Shown here: positions 1 to 6,332 of the stretch, one piece after another
Numbering within the stretch: position 1 is the stretch's first letter
Layout of the letters: each line of letters begins with the position of its first letter
Origin: JBHIDQ01 sp046760155
Lineage (GTDB): Bacteria > Chloroflexota > Dehalococcoidia > Dehalococcoidales > RBG-16-60-22
Direction: 5' to 3'
Assembly: GCA_046760155.1 (NCBI GenBank)
Contig: JBHIDQ010000042.1
Coordinates: 1 to 12,813, forward strand
Length of the DNA: 12,813 bases
Position numbers and translations under genes: made by a program
The notes under the pieces: generated by a model
Seen by the model: only the letters and a program-made list of their open reading frames with translations
The model's database searches: none
What the model was told of the DNA's origin: nothing

Positions 1-590
1 CCGGTGAACTCCATTGCTGAATACAAAGCACCATCCACACCAATGTCACCAATCGTATAGAGGATTAAATCCTTACCCCCTACCCATTTCCCCAAAGTGC
101 CGTAGTAAACAAACTTAAGCGTTGGTGGCACCTTCATCCATATATCACCGGTGGCCATGGCAGCGGCGATATCAGTTGAACCCATGCCAGTAGCGAAAGC
201 GCCTAAGGCACCATAAGTACAGGTGTGTGAATCAGCCCCAATAACTACTTCCCCAGGAAGTACTAAACCCTGTTCTGGTAGAAGCACGTGATCAATGCCC
301 GCCTTACCTACTTCAAAGTAGAGAGTTCCTTGCCCGTAGCAAAAATCTCTCATCATCTTATTCATCTCAGCAGAGGCAATGTCCTTATTTGGTGTCAAGT
401 GACTGGGTACCATCACCACCTTTCGGGGATCAAAGACCTTATTGACTCCAATTCGGTGAAATTCTTTAATTGAAATCGGGGCAGTAATATCATTCGCCAT
501 AACCATATCGAGTCGGACATTGACAAATTCACCCGGGCTCACCTTCTTTTTACCAGCATGAGCCGCCAGTATCTTTTCCGCTAAAGTCAC
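1..590 (-). CDS. leuC: 3-isopropylmalate dehydratase large subunit, N-terminal part (cut by window edge)
   Basis: With LeuD it isomerises 2-isopropylmalate to 3-isopropylmalate in leucine synthesis, using a [4Fe-4S] cluster in the cytoplasm. I translated 196 residues from a GTG at 588-590. The frame is open to position 1, so the C-terminal half, with the expected cluster cysteines, lies outside the window. Visible family blocks are TPNKDI (66-71), YFEVGKAGIDHVLLPEQGLV (91-110), GADSHTCTYGALGAFATG (118-135) and the KDLILYTIGDIGVDGALY block (173-190). The style is that of the roughly 420-residue archaeal-type LeuC/HacA group, so homoaconitase or citramalate-pathway isomerase activity cannot be excluded. 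The GTG is the only usable start: an in-frame TAA lies 15 nt upstream and an AAGGAAGG Shine-Dalgarno sits 8 nt before it. The family's Asp-His pair reads Ser63-His64 here. It is last in the visible operon, 49 bp after the mgtC-like gene. Confidence 0.93.
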   Translation of the reverse strand, partial: MTLAEKILAAHAGKKKVSPGEFVNVRLDMVMANDITAPISIKEFHRIGVNKVFDPRKVVMVPSHLTPNKDIASAEMNKMMRDFCYGQGTLYFEVGKAGIDHVLLPEQGLVLPGEVVIGADSHTCTYGALGAFATGMGSTDIAAAMATGDIWMKVPPTLKFVYYGTLGKWVGGKDLILYTIGDIGVDGALYSAMEFT

Positions 591-639
591 TCTAGTTTCC
601 TTCCTTTAACGTATTATTTGCGAAATTTAGATTTAGGGT

Positions 640-1041
640 TTACCCAATAGAACGGGGGACAAGTAACACAACCAGCACAAGTGCGGTGGCCACTACTGAG
701 ACCAGGTATAGTCCAGCCCCAGCCGCCAGACCAATGCCAGCTACCGCCCAGATCGTAGCGGCTGTGGTTAACCCGGCGACAATCTCTCCTTCACGGTGCA
801 GAATAACGCCGGCACCAAGGAAACCAATACCAACTACCACCCCAGCGGCGACTCTCGCCGGGTCACTAGCAGCACCAAAGCCATAAATAGAAACTACAGT
901 AAATAGAGCCGCACCAATACAGATAAGAACATGCGTCCTCAGCCCCGCCGGCTTCTTTGCCCTTTCTCTCTGGTAGCCAATGATAGCCCCTAAAGCAGCC
1001 GCTAATAGAAGCCGCAGGATCATCTCCACTACTGTTCCCAT
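640..1041 (-). CDS. MgtC/SapB-family inner-membrane protein
   Basis: A 133-residue, very hydrophobic protein with about five predicted membrane segments (roughly 5-22, 37-53, 62-81, 92-110, 112-129). It carries the family signatures: IIGYQRE near 20-26, AGLRTHVLICIGAALFT (32-48), GIGFLGAGVIL (71-81) and GLTTAATIWAVAGIGLAAGA (90-109). MgtC relatives are linked to magnesium limitation and, in pathogens, to F-ATPase modulation; the biochemical role of most family members is unknown. The C-terminal ACT-like soluble domain of longer MgtC proteins is missing, so this is the short SapB-like form. The ATG lies 8 bp after the leuA stop, with an AGTAGG motif 7 nt upstream, so it is almost certainly co-transcribed with leuA and leuC. 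Its place inside a leucine operon is unexplained. Family assignment is firm; function is not inferred. Confidence 0.88.
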   Translation of the reverse strand: MGTVVEMILRLLLAAALGAIIGYQRERAKKPAGLRTHVLICIGAALFTVVSIYGFGAASDPARVAAGVVVGIGFLGAGVILHREGEIVAGLTTAATIWAVAGIGLAAGAGLYLVSVVATALVLVVLLVPRSIG

Positions 1042-1049
1042 CTCAGCGC

Positions 1050-2570
1050 CTACTTGGTTCCTCTTCTGGTGGCTAAAAGTCTATTGAGGGCATTCATATA
1101 AGCTTTAGCACTGGCGACAATAATATCAGTATCAGCGCCTCGTCCGGTATAGGTTATGCCTTCGCTCTCTATTCTAACCAGTACCTCACCAATAGCATCA
1201 ATACCTTCGGTGATTGATTTAATACTAAACTCGGCAAGGACATTAGGCACCTTGACTATTTTATCGATAGCTTTGAAGGTTGCGTCCACGGGACCGGTAC
1301 CCAGCGCTGCATCAGCTAGAGTCTGACCGTCAGGACTAATAAGTACCACCGAAGCAGTGGGGATACCCCTATCACCACAAGACACCTGAAGGCGGTCAAG
1401 GTGGTAGACTTCGGAAACAGTGCGCTGTTCTTCGGCAACGAGGGATTCCATATCCCGGTCGGTAACTTCTTTCTTCTTATCCGCTAACTGTTTGAAAGCG
1501 CGAAAGACACGGTCGAAGTCTTCCTCATTTAAGCTATAGCCTAACTCGGCTAGTCGCTCTCTTAAGGCATGCCGACCACTGAGCTTGCCCAACACCAAGC
1601 TACTGGCTGGTATGCCTATCGTTTTAGGGTCAATTATCTCAAAGGTTATTGGCATTTTGATGACCCCATCCTGGTGTATTCCTGACTCATGACGAAAAGC
1701 ATTAGCGCCAACAATAGCTTTATTCGGTTGTACCGAAAAACCGGTTAACTCGCTTACCAGTCGGCTGGTCCGGTAGATTTGCTTGGTATCAATATTGGTC
1801 GTCAGCTTGAAAAGGTCACCACGAGTTTTAATGGTCATCACAATTTCCTCTAGGGAAGCATTACCGGCTCTTTCGCCAATGCCATTAATGGTGCACTCCA
1901 CTTGTCTAACACCCTGTTTGACTGCCTCCAGGCTGTTAGCTACCGCCAGACCCAGGTCATTATGGCAGTGAACGCTAACCACCGCTTTGGTTATGTTGGG
2001 CACATTTTGGAAGATACCCTCAATTAACTGACCGAATTCTTCAGGAATGGTATAGCCCACCGTGTCAGGGATATTCACCGTAGTAGCTCCAGCGTCAATC
2101 GCCGTCTCCAGAATTTGGTAAAGATATGCCGGCTCAGTTCGGCTGGCATCCATTGGTGAAAATTCGATGTCATCAGTATAACTTTTGGCTCGAGCGACCG
2201 TGTCATGGGTTATTTGGAGAACCTCATCACGGCTCTTTTTCATCCCATGCATGAGATGGATATCTGATGACGATACGAAGACATGAATGCGCGGCTGCGC
2301 TGCTTCTTTAACCGCTTCCCAGGCACGGTCAACATCATCGGGTTTGGCTCGCGCGAGACCACAAATTATCGGTTTGCGCACCTCCCGAGCAATGAGACTG
2401 ACGGCTTCAAAATCACCCGGAGAGCTAATCGGAAAGCCGGCTTCCATCACATCCACCCCAAGCTTCTCTAACTGCTTGGCTATATCCAATTTTTCCTTGA
2501 TGGTCAGGCTTCCCCCGGCTGCCTGTTCCCCATCTCGCAAGGTGGTATCAAAAATAATTACCCTGTCCAT
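1050..2570 (-). CDS. leuA: 2-isopropylmalate synthase
   Basis: Condenses acetyl-CoA with 2-ketoisovalerate, the committed step of leucine synthesis. The 506 residues match the full-length LeuA layout. A TIM-barrel catalytic domain (about 1-270) holds FDTTLRDGEQ (7-16), GFPISSPGDFEAV (45-57), EFSPMDASRTE (136-146), NIPDTVGYTIPEEFG (166-180), the metal-binding HCHND (201-205) and NGIGERAGNASLEE (229-242). A linker with HESGIHQDG (294-302) follows, then a C-terminal regulatory domain (about 390-500) with GTGPVDA (424-430) and GRGADTDIIVASAKAYMNAL (477-496). The complete regulatory domain suggests leucine feedback control, as in characterised LeuA. The N-terminal motif and the IPDT/SPGDFE blocks resemble LeuA more than citramalate synthase, though these families are hard to separate by eye. 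The ATG is preceded by AGGGGA. ilvC lies 67 bp upstream and mgtC-like follows after 8 bp. Confidence 0.95.
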   Translation of the reverse strand: MDRVIIFDTTLRDGEQAAGGSLTIKEKLDIAKQLEKLGVDVMEAGFPISSPGDFEAVSLIAREVRKPIICGLARAKPDDVDRAWEAVKEAAQPRIHVFVSSSDIHLMHGMKKSRDEVLQITHDTVARAKSYTDDIEFSPMDASRTEPAYLYQILETAIDAGATTVNIPDTVGYTIPEEFGQLIEGIFQNVPNITKAVVSVHCHNDLGLAVANSLEAVKQGVRQVECTINGIGERAGNASLEEIVMTIKTRGDLFKLTTNIDTKQIYRTSRLVSELTGFSVQPNKAIVGANAFRHESGIHQDGVIKMPITFEIIDPKTIGIPASSLVLGKLSGRHALRERLAELGYSLNEEDFDRVFRAFKQLADKKKEVTDRDMESLVAEEQRTVSEVYHLDRLQVSCGDRGIPTASVVLISPDGQTLADAALGTGPVDATFKAIDKIVKVPNVLAEFSIKSITEGIDAIGEVLVRIESEGITYTGRGADTDIIVASAKAYMNALNRLLATRRGTK

Positions 2571-2637
2571 GGTTCCCCTACATCTTAAGTGAATAGTTTA
2601 TTAAATTTCTTACCTGTCTGTGCCTTTATTTTATCCC

Positions 2638-3624
2638 TTAAAGCCAAGGCATCATTTTGCGTAATTCAGCACCCACCAGCTCGATAGGATGTTCCCTATC
2701 CTTGCGCTTCAAGGCGTTAAAGACCGGACGGCCGGCCTGATTTTCCAGAATCCATTCCCTAGCAAAAGTGCCGTCTTGAATCTCAGCCAGAATTTCCCAA
2801 AGATTTTCTCTCACCATATCATCAATGACTCGAGGACCCCGGGTGACGTCACCATACTGGGCGGTATGGCTGACCGAATCACGCATAAAGCTTATCCCAC
2901 CCTTGTAAATCAGGTCAACAATGAGCTTAAGCTCATTCAAACATTCAAAGTAAGCCAATTCTGGCTGGTAGCCTGCTTCCACTAGTACTTCGAAAGTAGC
3001 CTTGAGCAGAGCGGTAACACCACCGCAGAGTATAGTCTGCTCACCGAAAAGGTCAGTCTCAGTCTCTTCGGCAAAGGTTGTTTCCAGAACCCCAGCCCGG
3101 GCACAGCCAATAGCTGCAGAATAGGCAATAGCCTTATCTTTTGCCTGACCAGAAGCATCTTGGTAAACGGCTAACAGCGCGGGCACACCCTGGCCTTGAG
3201 TATACAGCTCTCGCAACAGATTACCAGGACTCTTCGGGGCTATCATGGTAACATCAATATCAGGTGATGGGACAACCTGCCCGTAATGGACGGTAAAGCC
3301 ATGAGACACCATAAGCATATTGCCTTTAACTAAGTTCGGGGCAATTGATTCGTTGTAGATTTCTTGATGTACACTATCTGGAGCCAGCAGCATAACGATA
3401 TCAGCAGCTTTGGCAGCATCAGCGACGGAGGTCACCTTTATACCATCAGCCTTAGCTCTAGCCCGGCTCTTACTACCTTCCTGTAGTCCCACCACCACCT
3501 CAAAGCCGCTATCCTTGAGGTTTAGTGACTGACCACGCCCCTGATTACCATAGCCGACAATGGCTATCGCCTTCCCTTTCAATAAATTCAGATTGGCGTC
3601 TTTATCATAGTAGACCTTTGCCAT
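2638..3624 (-). CDS. ilvC: Ketol-acid reductoisomerase, class I (short form)
   Basis: Converts 2-acetolactate or 2-aceto-2-hydroxybutyrate to the dihydroxy acids by Mg2+-dependent alkyl shift and NAD(P)H reduction. The 328-residue length fits class I enzymes. An N-terminal Rossmann domain (1-180) has GYGNQGRG (24-31) and a cofactor-specificity loop GLQEGSKS (46-53). SHGFTVHY (107-114) contains the family's catalytic-region histidine, His108. The knotted C-terminal domain has DLFGEQ (191-196) and ECLNELKLIVDLIY (227-240), giving metal ligands Asp191, Glu195, Glu227 and Glu231, plus SHTAQYGD (252-259). Departures from the common consensus are GLQEGSKS for GLRxGSKS and APKSPGN for APKGPGH. A strong AAGGAGG lies 10 nt before the ATG. 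The gap of 83 bp to the ilvN stop is the longest within the operon and holds no terminator that I can see. Confidence 0.96.
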   Translation of the reverse strand: MAKVYYDKDANLNLLKGKAIAIVGYGNQGRGQSLNLKDSGFEVVVGLQEGSKSRARAKADGIKVTSVADAAKAADIVMLLAPDSVHQEIYNESIAPNLVKGNMLMVSHGFTVHYGQVVPSPDIDVTMIAPKSPGNLLRELYTQGQGVPALLAVYQDASGQAKDKAIAYSAAIGCARAGVLETTFAEETETDLFGEQTILCGGVTALLKATFEVLVEAGYQPELAYFECLNELKLIVDLIYKGGISFMRDSVSHTAQYGDVTRGPRVIDDMVRENLWEILAEIQDGTFAREWILENQAGRPVFNALKRKDREHPIELVGAELRKMMPWL

Positions 3625-3707
3625 AATATAAGTTCCTCCTTATGTTATTTTATAGCTTGGCAGTCTATAAGAGATTTTCCACTAATTTGTCCGCATAAAG
3701 CAACTCT

Positions 3708-4244
3708 TTAGAGTATTTCCCCTTTATCGACAGCCTTAGATTTTTTCCCCTCTGCTCTCGGCTGCCCCACGCTTCCTCGCAGCATAGCAATACGACCAGT
3801 TCTGGCTACCTCCCTGATACCGAAATTACGGAGTAAATTAAGTAAAGAATCGACCTTATCCTCATCACCGGTAATCTCAATAGTTAAGGAATCGGCCGCC
3901 ACATCTACGATGTTAGCTCGAAATATGTCGGCAATCTCAATAATCTCACTTCGGGTAGTAGAAGTAGCTCTTACTTTGATCAAGGCTAGTTCACGAACCG
4001 TGATATTATCCTCAGTAACATCAGCTACCTTGACCACATCGATAACCTTACTCAGTTGCTTTCTAACCTGTTCTAAAATATTAGCCGACCCACTGACCAC
4101 AATGGTCATACGGGATAAAGCAGGTAACTCACTATGTCCCACAGCAATACTTTCAATATTAAAGCCCCGCCGCCGAAAAAGGCTGGCCATTCGGGTGAGC
4201 ACGCCGGGCTTATCTTCTACCAAAGCAACTAGAGTGTGCTTCAT
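3708..4244 (-). CDS. ilvN: Acetolactate synthase small (regulatory) subunit, full length
   Basis: Regulatory partner of IlvB; in known enzymes it activates catalysis and mediates valine feedback inhibition. The 178 residues carry an N-terminal ACT domain (about 2-77: ALVEDKPGVL, FRRRGFNIESIAV, MTIVVSGS, IDVVKVADVTED) and the C-terminal small-subunit domain (about 82-158: ALIKVRATSTTRSEI, NIVDVAADSLTIEITG, FGIREVARTGRIAMLRG). Gly14 and Asn29, positions at which E. coli IlvH changes give valine resistance, are both present, so a valine site is plausible. The last 20 or so residues are a lysine-rich tail. ATG 4244 is the only usable start, since an in-frame TAA lies upstream with no other start codon between. 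GGAG lies about 16 nt upstream, farther than ideal. It follows an ACT-only paralogue after 57 bp. Confidence 0.94.
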   Translation of the reverse strand: MKHTLVALVEDKPGVLTRMASLFRRRGFNIESIAVGHSELPALSRMTIVVSGSANILEQVRKQLSKVIDVVKVADVTEDNITVRELALIKVRATSTTRSEIIEIADIFRANIVDVAADSLTIEITGDEDKVDSLLNLLRNFGIREVARTGRIAMLRGSVGQPRAEGKKSKAVDKGEIL

Positions 4245-4301
4245 CGTCGCTGGGCTGTTACTCCTGTATTACATTTTCCCATAATCTTAGTTAAGACTAG
4301 G

Positions 4302-4577
4302 CTACACGGCATCTTCAGCGGTAATATCAGACACTTTGACAACATCTATTATCTTTTCTAGTTGTTTTCTAACCTGGCCCAAGACTATAGCTGACCCGGA
4401 TACCACGATGGCTACGCGAGTTAAACCAGGCCGTTCACTATCTTCAGTTTCGATGGTCTCGAGAACGTTAACACTGTGAATGTTAAAGCCACGCCTGCGG
4501 AAAACATTCGACATCCGGTTCAGCACTCCGGGTTTATCCTCGACAAGAGCCAATAGAATATGTTTTGTTGTCGTCAC
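4302..4577 (-). CDS. ACT-domain-only acetolactate synthase small-subunit paralogue (IlvM-like size)
   Basis: The 91 residues consist of a single ACT domain clearly homologous to the N-terminal half of the neighbouring full-length IlvN. About two thirds of aligned positions match, including LVEDKPGVL (11-19), FRRRGFNI (26-33), IVVSGSA (57-63), QVRKQL (68-73) and IDVVKV (77-82). It has a six-residue insertion in the loop near 40-51 and no second domain. The effector-site residues corresponding to E. coli IlvH Gly14/Asn29 are kept as Gly17/Asn32. The size resembles E. coli IlvM, an ACT-only small subunit of isozyme II. The start is a GTG with AAAAGG 7 nt upstream, 18 bp after the ilvB stop. The frame is clean and the following 57 bp do not encode a lost second domain, so this looks like a working gene rather than a broken ilvN. 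Whether it activates, inhibits or replaces IlvN on IlvB is unknown. Confidence 0.85.
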   Translation of the reverse strand: MTTTKHILLALVEDKPGVLNRMSNVFRRRGFNIHSVNVLETIETEDSERPGLTRVAIVVSGSAIVLGQVRKQLEKIIDVVKVSDITAEDAV

Positions 4578-4595
4578 GTTAATACCTTTTCAATA

Positions 4596-6320
4596 TTAGA
4601 TATTGCTCACGCGTAGTCTGGTGGAATCGGAGATGGCTTTCACTTTTTGTTTCGGCTCTTCAATAAGTTCGGCTAAAGTTGCCCCTGGTGGTATCATTGG
4701 ATAAACGCTTTCCTCCGGTTCCACCTTAAAATCAATCAAGAAAGGACCATTGTAACTCATGGCCTGCTCAATCGCCGCAACCACTTCTTCTTTATGCTCA
4801 ACCTTTAATCCGGGCAGGCAATATCCTTCAGCAATCTTGACAAAGTCAGGGCAGGATAATGGAGTAGCCACATATCGCCTTTTATAAAAAAGTTCTTGCC
4901 ATTGTCTTACCATGCCCAGAAAGCCGTTATTGATAATCGCTATCTTAACTGGCGCTTGCTCTTGAACTATGGTAGCTAACTCTTGAATCGTCATCTGAAA
5001 ACTGCCATCGCCATCAATGCACCAAACCGCACTATCCGGACAGCCTACTTGAGCTCCCATCGCTGCCGGCAACCCAAATCCCATTGCCCCCAGGCCACCG
5101 GATGAAATCAAAGTATTCGGTTTATTGTAACAGTAATGTTGTGCGGCCCACATTTGGTGTTGCCCAACTCCAGTAATAATAATCGCTTCCCCTTTAGTTA
5201 CCTCATATATCTTACGAACAACATACTGGGGCAAGAGTCCATCACTATCCCTGATTTCCGTTGAGGGGCGTTCTTTTCGCCAGTCATCAAGCTGCCTAAT
5301 CCAGCCAGTATGTTTGGCAGAGGCAATTGATTTATTTAAGGCCTGCAAAACTGTCTTCACATCGCCAACTATCGGCACATCCACACGTACATTTTTCCCA
5401 ATCTCGGCAGGGTCAATGTCAATATGGATAATATGAGCGTGGGGCGCAAAGGCACTTATTTTACCGGTAACCCGGTCATCAAATCTCATTCCGATAGCAA
5501 TAATCACATCAGCATTATTGACTGCCAAATTAGCATAAACCATGCCGTGCATGCCCACCATACCATAACTTAGAATATGACTCTCTGGAAAACAACCAAC
5601 GCCCAATAAAGTAGTCACCACCGGTACTTGTGCCATCTCGGCAAGCTGCTTCAGTTCATCAAATGCCCGGGAGATATTCACCCCTCTGCCGGCAATAATA
5701 AGGGGGCGCTCAGCTTCATTTAGGAGTTTTGCAGCTTTTTTGATTTGTGTCGGGTGCCCTTGCAACGTCGGTTTGTAGCCGGGTAAATCCACTTTGTCTG
5801 GGTAGTCAAATTCGGCATGTTCCAGAAAAACATCTCGGGGAATATCGATTAGCACAGGTCCAGGCCGGCCGGTACTGGCTAAATGAAAGGCTTGCTTTAC
5901 CACTCCAGCCAGGTTATTGACATCAAGGACAAGATAATTATGTTTGGTAATAGGCAAAGTAATGCCGGTAATGTCTGTCTCTTGAAAAGCATCTCGGCCA
6001 ATAAAGGACTTACTTACTTGCCCAGTGACCGCGATTACCGGCGACGAATCAAGGAAAGCATTAGCAATCCCGGTTACTAGGTTAGTTGCGCCAGGACCAG
6101 AGGTAGCAAAGCACACTCCCACTTTTCCCGTCGCCCGAGCATAGCCATCAGCGGCATGCGCTGCTCCCTGCTCATGGCGTACCAGAATATGACGAAGCTG
6201 TGGATACTGAGGTAAAGTATCATATAGTGGTATGACCGCTCCTCCGGGCAAACCAAAGATAACCTCTACTCCTTCTTTTATCAAGCTTTCACATAGAATC
6301 TGAGCACCTGTCATCTTCAT
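4596..6320 (-). CDS. ilvB: Acetolactate synthase large (catalytic) subunit
   Basis: Thiamine-diphosphate enzyme joining two pyruvates, or pyruvate with 2-ketobutyrate, at the head of valine/leucine and isoleucine synthesis. From ATG 6320 it has 574 residues and three domains: N-terminal (about 1-165) with FGLPGGAVIPLYD (22-34), catalytic Glu50 in RHEQGAAHAADGYARATGK (48-66) and SGPGATNLVTG (74-84); the FAD-type middle domain (about 190-335) with GMRFDDRVTGK (277-287); and the C-terminal ThDP domain with GDGSFQMTIQELATI (437-451), the INN metal motif (463-465) and MVRQWQELFY (470-479). The MIPPGA tail (542-547) is typical of AHAS. The frame opens with a GTG at 6335, overlapping the ilvD stop, but an AAGGAGG lies inside those first codons, so ATG 6320 is preferred (MKMTGAQIL). 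The herbicide-site-equivalent Trp474 is intact. Two candidate small-subunit genes follow immediately. Confidence 0.96.
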   Translation of the reverse strand: MKMTGAQILCESLIKEGVEVIFGLPGGAVIPLYDTLPQYPQLRHILVRHEQGAAHAADGYARATGKVGVCFATSGPGATNLVTGIANAFLDSSPVIAVTGQVSKSFIGRDAFQETDITGITLPITKHNYLVLDVNNLAGVVKQAFHLASTGRPGPVLIDIPRDVFLEHAEFDYPDKVDLPGYKPTLQGHPTQIKKAAKLLNEAERPLIIAGRGVNISRAFDELKQLAEMAQVPVVTTLLGVGCFPESHILSYGMVGMHGMVYANLAVNNADVIIAIGMRFDDRVTGKISAFAPHAHIIHIDIDPAEIGKNVRVDVPIVGDVKTVLQALNKSIASAKHTGWIRQLDDWRKERPSTEIRDSDGLLPQYVVRKIYEVTKGEAIIITGVGQHQMWAAQHYCYNKPNTLISSGGLGAMGFGLPAAMGAQVGCPDSAVWCIDGDGSFQMTIQELATIVQEQAPVKIAIINNGFLGMVRQWQELFYKRRYVATPLSCPDFVKIAEGYCLPGLKVEHKEEVVAAIEQAMSYNGPFLIDFKVEPEESVYPMIPPGATLAELIEEPKQKVKAISDSTRLRVSNI

Positions 6321-6325
6321 AATAG

Positions 6326-6332
6326 CCTCCTT
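6326..6332 (-). promoter_or_regulatory. Shine-Dalgarno sequence deciding the ilvB start
   Basis: On the minus strand AAGGAGG is followed by five bases and then ATG AAG ATG. The motif begins within the ilvD stop codon. It favours ATG 6320 (or the ATG two codons later) over the in-frame GTG at 6335, which would place the Shine-Dalgarno inside the coding region. The overlap with the end of ilvD implies translational coupling. Confidence 0.75.

Noticed and set aside
288..473. Small plus-strand frame opposite leuC.
   Set aside because: Antisense to conserved LeuC residues, with no ribosome binding site.
3625..3707. Internal promoter before ilvC (CGGACA-18-TATAGA on the minus strand).
   Set aside because: Only four of six matches in each box, in an AT-rich gap; too weak to annotate.
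3703..3712. CTCTAAAGAG palindrome across the ilvN stop codon as a terminator.
   Set aside because: A four-base stem with no T-run; expected by chance.
4245..4301. ACT-only gene as a frameshifted first half of ilvN (pseudogene).
   Set aside because: The downstream ilvN has its own complete ACT domain and start, the 57-bp gap does not encode a second domain, and the short gene has its own ribosome binding site.
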